This document shows, piece after piece, positions 1-8,147 of a DNA stretch of 16,524 nt. The notes under the pieces are model-generated. The model searched no databases. It was given only the letters and a program-made list of their open reading frames with translations, and was not told where the DNA came from. The translations under genes were made by a program, and so were the position numbers. Each line of letters begins with the position of its first letter. The first letter of the stretch is position 1. This DNA is from Ventricola sp036297385 (lineage in GTDB: Bacteria; Bacillota; Clostridia; Christensenellales; Aristaeellaceae). The DNA is taken from the NCBI GenBank assembly GCA_036297385.1, contig JAXJLD010000003.1, positions 1-16,524 of the forward strand. Direction: 5' to 3'.

Positions 1-60
1 CCAAGCCCTGCTTGGGGATTTCATCCCCAACCCCCTTCTTCGCTTCGCGCTGCATCAAGT
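1..60. repeat. G/C-run intergenic hairpins at the left window edge
   Basis: Two overlapping inverted repeats are visible. CCAAGC/GCTTGG has a 3-base loop (1-15), and TTGGGGAT/ATCCCCAA has a 3-base loop (12-30). They share bases, so only one can form at a time. They are followed by a C-rich run and CCCCCTTCTTCGC (31-43), a 13-mer that occurs again at 16330-16342. This looks like part of a dispersed intergenic repeat, or the terminator region of a gene beyond the edge. No coding sequence is evident here. Confidence 0.4.
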
Positions 61-118
61 TTTTTGGAATGCAAACAGTATCAAAAGAACCTGCGCATCA
101 AAACGGCACAAAACCCAA

Positions 119-148
119 AGTCCCTCCCCTTATGGAAGGAGAGGGACT
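119..148 (-). terminator. Intrinsic terminator of prfB
   Basis: Read on the minus strand, a 13-bp stem (one G-U pair) closes a 4-base loop. Arms are at 119-131 and 136-148. A T-rich tail (TTTGGGTTTTG) follows below position 119. It begins 5 bases after the prfB stop, so it most likely ends the secA-prfB transcription unit. Confidence 0.7.
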
Positions 149-153
149 GCGCG

Positions 154-1254
154 TCACTGCATTTGCAGATACGCCGTGATAAAGCCGTCGATCTCGCCAT
201 CCATCACCGCGTCCACATTGCTGGTCTCGTAGCCGGTGCGGTGGTCCTTGACCATGGAGTACGGATGGAATACGTAGGAGCGGATCTGGCTGCCCCACTC
301 GATCTTCTTCATCTCGCCCTTGATGTCGGCCATCTTCTCCTCGCGCTCGCGCTCGCGCAGCTCCAGCAGCTTGGCCTTGAGCATACGGATACAGTTTTCA
401 CGGTTGTGAACCTGATCGCGGCTGGTCTGCGAGGAGACGACGATGCCGGTCGGATAGTGCGTCATGCGCACCGCGGAGGAGGTCTTATTGACGTTCTGTC
501 CGCCCGCACCAGAGGCATGGTACACGTCCGTGCGCACGTCCTTCATGTCAATCTCAATATCGGTATCGTCGTCCTCGATGATCGGGGAGACGTCCAGCGA
601 GGAAAAGCTCGTCTGGCGGCGCGCGTTCGAGTCAAACGGGCTGATGCGCACCAGACGATGCACACCCTTCTCGCCGCGCAGGAAGCCGTAGGCATTCTCG
701 CCCGTGATCTCCATGGTCACGGACTTGAGGCCCGCCTCATCGCCGTCCAGAATATCAATGATCTTCACATCAAAGCCGTGGCGCTCGCAGTAGCGCTGGT
801 ACATTCTGCTGAGCATCTGCGTCCAGTCCTGCGCCTCGGTACCGCCTGCGCCAGCGTGCAGGGAGATATAGGCGTTGTGATCGTCGTAGTCGCCGCGCAG
901 CAGCGTTTCCAGGCGGAGCTCTTCCAGCTCTTCCTTCAGACTTTTGATCTCCTCGCCCGCCTCGGCGACCAGATCAGCGTCGCCCATCTCCTCAGCCAGC
1001 TCCATGGTCGTCTCCACGTCATCCGCACGCGCGACGAGCTTGCTGTAATGCTCCAGCTTATTCTCAATGACGCGCACCTTTTTGGAGATATGCGTGGAGC
1101 GCTCCAGATCGTTCCAGAAATCCGGCTCGTTCATGGTCTCCTGCAGCTCCATGTGCTGCTCCTTGAGGCTCTCAATGTTCAGCGCGCCGCCCACTTCGGT
1201 GATGCTCGTGCGGATCTGTCCGAGCTGCTGGCGGTATGTATCCAGTTCAATCAT
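154..1254 (-). CDS. prfB: Peptide chain release factor 2 (RF2)
   Basis: RF2 recognises UGA and UAA in the ribosomal A site and triggers peptidyl-tRNA hydrolysis in the cytoplasm. The 366-residue product has normal family length. The SPF stop-codon recognition tripeptide is at residues 205-207 (RISPFD), which marks RF2 rather than RF1. The catalytic GGQ is at 251-253 (GAGGQNVNK). The N-terminal half is the coiled, acidic domain 1 of the family. The start at 1254 has AGGAAG 9 bases upstream and gives the expected N-terminus. Many bacterial prfB genes carry an in-frame UGA at codon 26 that needs a +1 frameshift. Here codons 25-26 read CTG AAC (Leu-Asn) and the frame is continuous, so this copy lacks that autoregulation. 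It lies 82 bases after secA with no clear terminator between them, the classic Firmicute secA-prfB order, so the two are probably co-transcribed. Confidence 0.97.
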   Translation of the reverse strand: MIELDTYRQQLGQIRTSITEVGGALNIESLKEQHMELQETMNEPDFWNDLERSTHISKKVRVIENKLEHYSKLVARADDVETTMELAEEMGDADLVAEAGEEIKSLKEELEELRLETLLRGDYDDHNAYISLHAGAGGTEAQDWTQMLSRMYQRYCERHGFDVKIIDILDGDEAGLKSVTMEITGENAYGFLRGEKGVHRLVRISPFDSNARRQTSFSSLDVSPIIEDDDTDIEIDMKDVRTDVYHASGAGGQNVNKTSSAVRMTHYPTGIVVSSQTSRDQVHNRENCIRMLKAKLLELREREREEKMADIKGEMKKIEWGSQIRSYVFHPYSMVKDHRTGYETSNVDAVMDGEIDGFITAYLQMQ

Positions 1255-1270
1255 GTCGTTTCACTTCCTT

Positions 1271-1300
1271 CATTCGGTTCCGTTCGGTTCCATTCGGTTC
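1271..1300. repeat. Three tandem copies of a 10-bp unit in the secA-prfB gap
   Basis: The plus strand reads CATTCGGTTC, CGTTCGGTTC, CATTCGGTTC, three copies differing at one base. They lie immediately upstream of the prfB ribosome binding site. Such short arrays can vary in copy number by slippage. No function is evident. Confidence 0.75.
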
Positions 1301-1336
1301 CTGTCCGATGTCTTGCGTATGCCATGCCGCGCCGCG

Positions 1337-4093
1337 TCACGCGCCGCAGCAGTTCTTGTACTTTTTTCCGCTTCCGCAGGGGCAGGGATCGTTGCGCCCC
1401 GGCTTCTTCTGCACCTGCTTTGTGCCTGCAGGGCCGCCGGCCGCCTTGGCCTGCTCCAGGTTCGTCTCCTTCACCTCGGCCACCTGCTTGCGCTCCTGCG
1501 GCACGTTGATACGCGCCAGATACATCCGGCGCACGGTGTCCTCGCGGATGAGATGCACCATCTCGTCAAACATATCGTAGCCTTCAAGCTGGTACTCCGT
1601 CACCGGGTTGCGGTTGGCAAAGGCACGCAGGCCGATGCCGTCCCGAAGCTGATCCATCGCGTCGATGTGATCCATCCAGCGCTTGTCCACGCACGTCAGC
1701 AGCACAACGCGCTCCAGCTCGCGGGTGTCGATGTTCACCTTGGCAAACTCAGCCTCGCGGAGGGCGTAGAAGTCGCGCGCCTCCTGTTTGAGCATAGCGG
1801 TCAGCTCGTCCTTGGCGATGTGGCTGAGCTTATCCTCATGCGCGGCAAAGAAGCCCACGCGCACGCACAGACGCTCCATGTAGGTCTTGAGGCCCTCCAT
1901 GTCCCAATCCATCGTGTCATCGCCATTGCCGCAGTACAGCGCAATCGCCTCGTCGATCAGCTTATCCGCCATCGTCGCGATGGTGTCGTGCATATCGCGG
2001 CCCTCAAGCACCTGCCTGCGCTGCTCGTAGATCTCCTTGCGCTGCTCGTTCATCACGTCGTCATACTGGAGGACATTCTTGCGGATCTCGTAGTTGCGGC
2101 CTTCAATGCGCTTCTGCGCGTTCTCGATCTGGCTGGTGAGCATCTTCGCCTCAATCGGCTCCGTCTCGCCCACGCCCAGCTTGGCGATCATGCCGCTGAC
2201 CTTGTCGCTGCCAAACAGGCGCATCAGGTCATCCTGCATGGACAGGAAGAACTGCGAGGAGCCCGGATCGCCCTGACGACCCGCGCGTCCGCGAAGCTGA
2301 TTGTCAATGCGGCGGGACTCGTGGCGCTCCGTGCCGATGATGTGCAGGCCGCCCACGGCAATCACGCGGTCATGCTCGGCGTCGGTCTGCTTCTTGAAGT
2401 CCGCATACAGCGCCTTGTACACCACGCGCGCGTCCAGCACCTCCTGCGGAACGTTCTCGTTGAAGCCCGTGGCCTCCTCGATGAGCATCTCGTCATAGCC
2501 CTTCTGCTTCATCGCGCGGCGGGCAAGGTATTCGGGGTTGCCGCCCAGCAGGATATCCGTGCCGCGTCCAGCCATATTCGTGGCGATGGTCACCGCGCCG
2601 TAATGGCCGGCCTGCGCAACGATCTCCGCTTCCTTCTCATGGTACTTGGCGTTAAGTACCTCGTGCTGAATGCCGCGCATCTTGAGCATCTTGGAGAGCA
2701 GCTCGCTGACCTCGACGGACACCGTGCCCACCAGAATCGGCTGACCGGTCTTGTGGCGGCGCTCGATTTCATCCACCACCTGCAGGAACTTGCCCTTGAC
2801 GGTGGTATAGACCACGTCGTTCATGTCCTTGCGGATCATCGGGCGGTTGGTGGGAATCTGCACCACGTCCAGCGCGTAGATGCCCTTGAACTCATCCTCC
2901 TCGGTCTTAGCCGTACCGGTCATGCCCGAGAGCTTCTTGTACATACGGAAGTAGTTCTGGAAGGTGACGGTCGCCAGCGTCTTGCTCTCGCGCTCCACCT
3001 TCACGTGCTCCTTGGCCTCGATCGCCTGATGCAGCCCATCGCTGTAACGGCGGCCCACCATGAGGCGGCCGGTGAATTCATCGACGATCACCACCTGATC
3101 GTTCTGCACGACGTAGTCCACATCCCGCTTCATCAGCGCGTGCGCACGCAGCGCGGCGTTGATGTGGTGAACCAGCTCGTTGTTGGCCATGTCCGAGAGG
3201 TTTTCCACGCCGAACCAGCGCTCTGCCTTGGCTGCGCCCGCCTCGGAGAGGTTGCAGGTCTTTTTCTTCTCGTCCTTGACGTAGTCCTTGCGCATGGCCG
3301 CCTTCTCCTCCTCGGAGAGCGGGTTTTCCTCCCAGCGGTCCTCCTCCGGCTCCACGCCCTCCTGCAGGGTGCAGACAAAGCGATCTGCCTTCTCATACAG
3401 GTCGGTGGACTTGTCGCCCGCGCCGGAGATAATCAGCGGGGTGCGCGCCTCGTCGATGAGGATGGAGTCCACCTCGTCCACGATGGCGAAGCTGTGACCG
3501 CGCTGCACCATGTTCTTCTGGTAGATGACCATGTTGTCGCGCAGGTAGTCAAAGCCCATCTCGTTGTTGGTGCCGTAGGTCACGTCGCAGGCATAGGCGG
3601 CCTTGCGCTCCTCCTGCGTCAGATCGTGAACGATCACGCCCACGCTCATGCCCAGGAAGCGGAAGATGCGCCCCACGTCCTCGCCCTGGAACTTGGCAAG
3701 GTAATCGTTGACCGTGACGACGTGTACACCCTCGCCCGTCAGCGCGTTCAGGTACGCCGGCATGGTGGCGGTGAGCGTCTTGCCCTCACCGGTCTTCATC
3801 TCCGCGATGCGGCCCTGATGCAGCACGATGCCGCCCATCATCTGCACGCGGAACTGGCGCTTGCCCGTCACGCGGTAGGTCGCCTCGCGCACGACGGAAT
3901 ACGCCTCCGGCAGGAGCTGATCGAGCGTCTCGCCGTCCTGATAGCGGCGCTTGAATTCATCGGTCTTTGCGCGCAGCTCGCTGTCGCTGAGCTTTTTATG
4001 TGCATCCTCAAAGGAGTCGATCCGATCGACTATCTTTTGCAGTTTTTTGATCTCCCCGGCAGTGGGGTCAAATAGCTTGCTGAAAAAACCCAT
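1337..4093 (-). CDS. secA: Protein translocase subunit SecA
   Basis: SecA is the ATPase motor that pushes unfolded preproteins through SecYEG at the inner face of the membrane. The 918-residue product shows the full family layout. NBD1 has Walker A MKTGEGKT at 99-106 and the DEVD box at 206-209 (AIVDEVDSILIDEARTP). The preprotein cross-linking region follows, with a charged Clostridia-like stretch. Then come the TFQNYFRMYKKLSGMTGTA and NMAGRGTDILLGGNPE motifs and the helical scaffold. The C-terminal SEC-C zinc motif reads GRNDPCPCGSGKKYKNCC. The frame stays open upstream to 4171. The start at 4093 is chosen because it gives the conserved N-terminus MGFFSKLFD and has GGAGG 6 bases upstream, while the longer version begins next to the predicted promoter. 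It is probably co-transcribed with prfB downstream. It would export the SIMPL protein and flavin reductase encoded further along. Confidence 0.97.
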   Translation of the reverse strand: MGFFSKLFDPTAGEIKKLQKIVDRIDSFEDAHKKLSDSELRAKTDEFKRRYQDGETLDQLLPEAYSVVREATYRVTGKRQFRVQMMGGIVLHQGRIAEMKTGEGKTLTATMPAYLNALTGEGVHVVTVNDYLAKFQGEDVGRIFRFLGMSVGVIVHDLTQEERKAAYACDVTYGTNNEMGFDYLRDNMVIYQKNMVQRGHSFAIVDEVDSILIDEARTPLIISGAGDKSTDLYEKADRFVCTLQEGVEPEEDRWEENPLSEEEKAAMRKDYVKDEKKKTCNLSEAGAAKAERWFGVENLSDMANNELVHHINAALRAHALMKRDVDYVVQNDQVVIVDEFTGRLMVGRRYSDGLHQAIEAKEHVKVERESKTLATVTFQNYFRMYKKLSGMTGTAKTEEDEFKGIYALDVVQIPTNRPMIRKDMNDVVYTTVKGKFLQVVDEIERRHKTGQPILVGTVSVEVSELLSKMLKMRGIQHEVLNAKYHEKEAEIVAQAGHYGAVTIATNMAGRGTDILLGGNPEYLARRAMKQKGYDEMLIEEATGFNENVPQEVLDARVVYKALYADFKKQTDAEHDRVIAVGGLHIIGTERHESRRIDNQLRGRAGRQGDPGSSQFFLSMQDDLMRLFGSDKVSGMIAKLGVGETEPIEAKMLTSQIENAQKRIEGRNYEIRKNVLQYDDVMNEQRKEIYEQRRQVLEGRDMHDTIATMADKLIDEAIALYCGNGDDTMDWDMEGLKTYMERLCVRVGFFAAHEDKLSHIAKDELTAMLKQEARDFYALREAEFAKVNIDTRELERVVLLTCVDKRWMDHIDAMDQLRDGIGLRAFANRNPVTEYQLEGYDMFDEMVHLIREDTVRRMYLARINVPQERKQVAEVKETNLEQAKAAGGPAGTKQVQKKPGRNDPCPCGSGKKYKNCCGA

Positions 4094-4161
4094 TGTCTTC
4101 CTCCAAACCGCGAAGCCGTCCTGTGCGCCTTTGGCAAGTCTCCATACTCCGCTAATGATAT

Positions 4162-4190
4162 ATTGTATCATCCTCAGGCTTTTTTAGCAA
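4162..4190 (-). promoter_or_regulatory. Promoter of secA
   Basis: On the minus strand, TTGCTA (4185-4190), a 17-base spacer and TACAAT (4162-4167) match a sigma-A promoter. The predicted transcript starts near 4155, giving a leader of about 60 bases. An inverted repeat ATGATA/TATCAT (4155-4171) overlaps the -10 box. Confidence 0.6.
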
Positions 4191-4223
4191 CCTTTTCACC
4201 CGAAAATCCAAGCTGAGCCAATC

Positions 4224-4257
4224 AAAAGCCGCCGCGCGGGTCCTCCCGCGCGGCGGT
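4224..4257 (-). terminator. Intrinsic terminator of glutamine synthetase III
   Basis: A 12-bp perfect G/C stem (4229-4240 with 4245-4256, loop TCCT) begins 18 bases after the stop codon. On the minus strand it is followed by TTTTG. It separates the glutamine synthetase gene from the secA promoter just downstream. Confidence 0.8.
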
Positions 4258-4274
4258 CTGTACGTCTTGTATGG

Positions 4275-6377
4275 TTACACGTTGAACAGCAGGTCGCCGT
4301 AGGTCGGCATCGGCCACACGGCGCTGTCCACAATCCGCTCCAGATGGTCAACCGGCGCACGCAGTACCTCCATCGCCGGGCAGACCTCCTCGTGATACGC
4401 CTTGGCCTGCTCCACGCCGGAGAGCGCCGCCGCCTTCTCCTGACACAGCCGAAGCTCCGCCAGCGCGGTATTCACCTGCTTGAGCAGCACGGTCACACGG
4501 GTGAGCAGCTCGCGCTGCACGCTCGCGTCAATGCCCAGCGCCTCCACCTGCGCCGCAGCATCCGCCAGCTCCTTCGTATAGCGGATGACCGCCGGCAGGA
4601 TGTCCCTGCTCGCCATGTCGATCATCGTCAGCGCCTCGATGTTCACCGTCTTGGCGTAGATCTCGTAGGCGACATCCGCACGCGCGCGCAGCTCCTTCTC
4701 CGTGTACACGCCGTGGCGCTCGAACAGGCGCACGGAATCCGGGCGCACCAGCTCAGGAATCGCGTCCACCATGCTGCGGATGTTGGGCAGTCCGCGGCGC
4801 GCCGCCTCTGCCACCCACTCATCCGTGTAGCCGTTGCCGTTGAAGATGATGCGCTGGTGCGTCGTCAGCTCCCGGCGGATGAGCGCGTGCAGCGCCAGCT
4901 CAAAGTCCACCGCGTTCTCCAGCTCGTCCGCATACTGCGCGAGCGCATCAGCCACGATGGTGTTGAGCACCGTATTGGTATCCGCAATGCAGCCGGAGGA
5001 CGGCGTCATGCGGAATTCAAACTTGTTGCCAGTGAAGGCAAAGGGCGAGGTGCGGTTTCGGTCGCCCGCATCGCGGCGGATGAGCGGCAGCGTGGACACG
5101 CCGACCTTCATGCTGGATACCAGCGGCACATTCTCATCGCTTCCCTCGATGATGTGTTCCACCATCGCCGTAAGCTGCTCGCCCAAAAACATGGAGATGA
5201 TCGCAGGCGGCGCTTCATGCCCGCCCAGCCGGTGGTCGTTTCCGGTGTTGGAGGCGCTCATGCGCAGCAGACCCGCGTGCTCGTTCACCGCCTTCATCAC
5301 CGCCGCCAGCATCAGCAGGAACATATCGTTCTGCCGCGGATGCTTGCCCGGTTCGAGCAGGTTGTGCCCGGTATCGGTCGTCAGGCTCCAGTTGTTGTGC
5401 TTGCCGCTGCCGTTCACGCCTGCAAACGGCTTTTCGTGCAGCAGGCATACCAGCCCGTGGCGCAGGGCAACCTTCTTCATGACGTTCATGATGAGCATAT
5501 TCTCATCCGTGGCAAGGTTGGCGGTATTGAAAATCGGCGCAAGCTCGTGCTGGGCGGGCGCAGCCTCGTTGTGCTCCGTCTTGGCGGGGATGCCCAGCTT
5601 CCACAGCTCCACGTCCAGATCGCGCATATAGTTGCTCACGCGCTCCTTGATCGCGCCGAAGTAGTGGTCCTCCATCTCCTGACCCTTGGGCGGCATCGCG
5701 CCAAAGAGCGTGCGCCCGGTGAAGATCAGGTCTTTGCGCTTGAGATAGGTGTCCCGATCGACGATGAAGTACTCCTGCTCCGGGCCGACGGAAGCGATGA
5801 CCTTCTGCGTCATCGTATCGCCGAACAGGCGGCAGATGCGCACGGCCTGCTTGCTGATGGCCTCCATCGAGCGCAGCAGCGGGGTCTTTTTGTCCAGCGC
5901 CTCGCCGGTATAGGAGCAAAACGCCGTGGGGATACACAGCGTCTTGGTGTTGCCGCTGTCGTAGATAAACGCCGGGCTGGTGATGTCCCAAACGGTGTAG
6001 CCGCGCGCCTCAAACGTCGCGCGGATGCCGCCGGAGGGGAAGGACGATGCGTCCGGCTCGCCCTTAATCAGCTCCTTGCCCCGCAGTTCCATGATGACGC
6101 TGCCATCTTCCTGCGGATTGATGAAGGAATCGTGCTTTTCGGCGGTCGTGCCCGTCAGCGGCTGAAACCAATGGGTGTAGTGCGTCGCACCCATCTCAAT
6201 CGCCCATTCCTTCATCGCGGCAGCCGTCGCGTCCGCCACCACAGGCTCCAGTTCCTCGCCGGTCGCCATGCTGCGCTTGAGGCTCTTGTAAATCGCCTTG
6301 GGCAGACGCGCCCGCATCTCCTGATCGCCAAAGAGATAGCTGCCATAGATTTCGGGAATATTCAGGTTCTCGCTCAT
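4275..6377 (-). CDS. glnN: Glutamine synthetase type III
   Basis: The enzyme makes glutamine from glutamate, ammonia and ATP in the cytoplasm, the main route of ammonia assimilation. At 700 residues it has GSIII length, far above the 440-470 of GSI. Recognisable blocks, in order, are the N-terminal GSIII region through IPEIYGSYLFG (7-17), GPEQEYF (198-204), TEHNEAAPAQHE (267-278), EKPFAGVNGSGKHNN (315-329) with the substrate and metal residues, and NDHRLGGHEAPPA (380-392). The start at 6377 is preferred over an in-frame ATG 10 codons upstream because it has AAGGAG 8 bases before it and gives the family N-terminus MSENLNIPEIYG. The gene is transcribed alone, with its own promoter (6449-6476) and terminator. 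No GlnB/GlnK gene or recognisable nitrogen-control site is seen nearby. Confidence 0.96.
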   Translation of the reverse strand: MSENLNIPEIYGSYLFGDQEMRARLPKAIYKSLKRSMATGEELEPVVADATAAAMKEWAIEMGATHYTHWFQPLTGTTAEKHDSFINPQEDGSVIMELRGKELIKGEPDASSFPSGGIRATFEARGYTVWDITSPAFIYDSGNTKTLCIPTAFCSYTGEALDKKTPLLRSMEAISKQAVRICRLFGDTMTQKVIASVGPEQEYFIVDRDTYLKRKDLIFTGRTLFGAMPPKGQEMEDHYFGAIKERVSNYMRDLDVELWKLGIPAKTEHNEAAPAQHELAPIFNTANLATDENMLIMNVMKKVALRHGLVCLLHEKPFAGVNGSGKHNNWSLTTDTGHNLLEPGKHPRQNDMFLLMLAAVMKAVNEHAGLLRMSASNTGNDHRLGGHEAPPAIISMFLGEQLTAMVEHIIEGSDENVPLVSSMKVGVSTLPLIRRDAGDRNRTSPFAFTGNKFEFRMTPSSGCIADTNTVLNTIVADALAQYADELENAVDFELALHALIRRELTTHQRIIFNGNGYTDEWVAEAARRGLPNIRSMVDAIPELVRPDSVRLFERHGVYTEKELRARADVAYEIYAKTVNIEALTMIDMASRDILPAVIRYTKELADAAAQVEALGIDASVQRELLTRVTVLLKQVNTALAELRLCQEKAAALSGVEQAKAYHEEVCPAMEVLRAPVDHLERIVDSAVWPMPTYGDLLFNV

Positions 6378-6448
6378 CACCGGTTCTCCTTCGTTCTCCC
6401 GCCGCAATCGGCGTTTTTTTCCTGCTTATTTTGCCTGAGCCAAAACAC

Positions 6449-6476
6449 ATAATACCATACACCATTCCCGCGCCAA
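6449..6476 (-). promoter_or_regulatory. Promoter of glutamine synthetase III
   Basis: On the minus strand, TTGGCG (6471-6476), a 16-base spacer and TATTAT (6449-6454) give a plausible sigma-A promoter. The leader would be about 65 bases. It contains a small CGCCG/CGGCG hairpin (6400-6413) and then the ribosome binding site. Confidence 0.45.
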
Positions 6477-6837
6477 ATGCAATTCCAAAAGGCTTCTGGC
6501 TGAAATTGCCTTGGATTCTTCCGTTTTTTTCTTCAAAACTTTCGTTTCTGCGGCATTCTGCGCACCGCCAGAAAAAGGGCGCTGGCATTTGCTGTCCCCG
6601 CGCTCGCGGCGGCGGCAGGCAAAACACGCGCCATTTTTCCAGCATCCTCTGCAAAAGCAGGCCGCGCCTGCCTTTGCGCTGCGGCATGACTTTTGTGCGT
6701 CCGGGCAAAAATCCTCCTGCGGTCATGCGGACACACCGCCGCCTTGCTGCATATTCTGCCATCAGGCAGGCGCAGCACGCTGCGCGCATCCGGCGGGAGC
6801 TCGCCGCCGCAAAGCCAAATCAAACGGAGGGATTCTC
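6477..6837. other. Long gap upstream of murA, no gene recognised
   Basis: Between the glutamine synthetase promoter and murA lie about 360 bases with no supportable gene. The frame of murA stays open upstream to at least 6511, but the implied 109 residues are rich in Cys, His, Arg and Pro and resemble no MurA extension. A GCGCAG/CTGCGC hairpin (6771-6786) and GC-rich short repeats occur close to the murA start. I could not identify a convincing plus-strand promoter, so murA may have a structured leader. Confidence 0.5.
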
Positions 6838-8094
6838 ATGGCGCACTATGCGGTACGCGAAAGCCCGCCTCTGCGGGGAGAAATACCCATCAGCACGTCC
6901 AAAAACGCCGTGCTGCCCATCATGTGCGGCGCACTGCTGACGCGCGAGGACGTGCGCATTGAAAGCCCGCCGGATCTGACGGACGTTTCCACCCTGTCCT
7001 CGCTGCTGGCGGCCTGCGGCTGCCGCGTGAAGCGTGAACGCGACGCGCTGATCCTCACCGCTGATGCATTTCAGAACCCACAGGACGAAGAGGACGTGCG
7101 CAAAATGCGCGCCTCCGTGCTCGTTTTGGGGCCGCTTTTGGCCCGGCTGCACGAGGCGCGCATCCCGCTGCCGGGCGGCTGTGCCATCGGACAGCGCCCC
7201 ATCGACCAGCATCTCAAGGGCATGAGTGCGCTGGGGGCCAAGGTGCAGTTCGATCATGGCGGCGTGACGCTCCGCGGCCGCCTGCGCGGCGCAACGATCT
7301 ACCTCGATATGCCTTCCGTCGGCGCAACAGAAAACCTGCTCATGGCCGCCACGCTGGCCGACGGCGTGACCCGCATCGAAAACGCCGCCAAAGAGCCGGA
7401 GATCGTCGATCTGGCGGCATTCCTCACCGCCATGGGCGCACGCATCTCCGGCGCGGGCACATCCACCATCGCCATTGAGGGCGTGACCGCGCTGCACGGC
7501 ACGACATGGCGGCCCATCGCCGACCGGATCGAAGCCGGCACCATGGCCTGTGCCTGCGCCATTACCGGCGGTGAGCTGATGCTGCGCGGCGCACGCCCCG
7601 ATCACCTGCGCAGCCTGCTCTTCAAGCTCAGCGAGGCAGGCGTACATATCCACGATACGCCGGGCGGGCTGATGGTCTTTGGCCGGGCCAAGCAGCCCTT
7701 CGAAATCCGCACCATGGTCTATCCCGGCTTCCCCACCGACCTGCAGGCGCCGATGATGGCCGTCGCCTGCAAGACCCCCGGCACCAGCGTCTTTTTGGAA
7801 ACCATCTTTGAAAACCGCTTCATGCACGCCGCCGAGCTCGCCCGGCTGGGTGCGCACATCCGGGTGGAAAACCGCGTCGCCGTCGTGGAGGGCACACCGT
7901 ACCTGACCGGCGCACCCGTCACAGCCACCGATCTGCGCGCCGGCGCGGCGCTGATCCTCGCAGGGCTCTGCGCCGAGGGCGAAACGCTGGTGGACGACAG
8001 CGGCGGCCATATCGCCCGCGGCTATGACCGGATCGAGGAAAAGCTCGCAGCCGTCGGCGGGCTGGTGCGCAGGCTGCCTGCGGCAACCCTGTAA
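6838..8094 (+). CDS. murA: UDP-N-acetylglucosamine 1-carboxyvinyltransferase (MurA)
   Basis: MurA transfers enolpyruvate from phosphoenolpyruvate to UDP-GlcNAc, the first committed cytoplasmic step of peptidoglycan synthesis. The 418-residue product matches family length. Its key residues fall at the same numbers as in E. coli MurA: Lys22-Asn23 (STSKNA), Arg91, catalytic Cys115 in PGGCAIGQRP, and Arg120. The FPTDLQ aspartate, the DLRAGAALILAG block and the C-terminal RGYDRIEEKL arginine are also present. Cys115 is the residue alkylated by fosfomycin, so the enzyme should be of the fosfomycin-sensitive type. The start at 6838 has GGAGG 7 bases upstream and gives the standard N-terminus; the longer open frame is rejected. 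Firmicutes often carry two paralogues (MurA and MurAB/MurZ), and the sequence alone does not say which this is. The gene stands alone, away from other cell-wall genes. Confidence 0.95.
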   Translation: MAHYAVRESPPLRGEIPISTSKNAVLPIMCGALLTREDVRIESPPDLTDVSTLSSLLAACGCRVKRERDALILTADAFQNPQDEEDVRKMRASVLVLGPLLARLHEARIPLPGGCAIGQRPIDQHLKGMSALGAKVQFDHGGVTLRGRLRGATIYLDMPSVGATENLLMAATLADGVTRIENAAKEPEIVDLAAFLTAMGARISGAGTSTIAIEGVTALHGTTWRPIADRIEAGTMACACAITGGELMLRGARPDHLRSLLFKLSEAGVHIHDTPGGLMVFGRAKQPFEIRTMVYPGFPTDLQAPMMAVACKTPGTSVFLETIFENRFMHAAELARLGAHIRVENRVAVVEGTPYLTGAPVTATDLRAGAALILAGLCAEGETLVDDSGGHIARGYDRIEEKLAAVGGLVRRLPAATL

Positions 8095-8103
8095 TTCCAA
8101 CTC

Positions 8104-8135
8104 AAAAAGCTGCAAAGCGATTGGCCTTGCAGCTT
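8104..8135. terminator. Bidirectional terminator between murA and the acyltransferase
   Basis: AAGCTGCAA (8107-8115) pairs with TTGCAGCTT (8127-8135), with a further inner GC/GC pair. On the minus strand the stem is followed by TTTTT, a good terminator for the acyltransferase. On the plus strand the tail is only moderately T-rich, but the hairpin begins 13 bases after the murA stop codon. Confidence 0.7.
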
Positions 8136-8147
8136 CTCTATTCGATT

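Noticed and set aside
1067..4075. 1002-residue open frame on the plus strand opposite secA
   Set aside because: It is rich in His, Leu, Val and Arg with no recognisable domain, and lies wholly antisense to an unmistakable secA. It is a GC-rich codon shadow.
6400..6420. Plus-strand hairpin CGCCG/CGGCG followed by seven T
   Set aside because: It looks like a terminator, but no plus-strand gene precedes it. The 5-bp stem sits in the leader of the minus-strand glutamine synthetase gene.
4344..6452. 702-residue open frame opposite glutamine synthetase III
   Set aside because: Same Arg/His/Gln-rich shadow composition, with no motif; the minus-strand gene is certain.
6511..6837. N-terminal extension of MurA by 109 residues
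   Set aside because: MurA residue numbering matches E. coli exactly from ATG 6838, which has GGAGG before it. The extension is Cys/His/Arg/Pro-rich and unlike any known MurA N-terminus.
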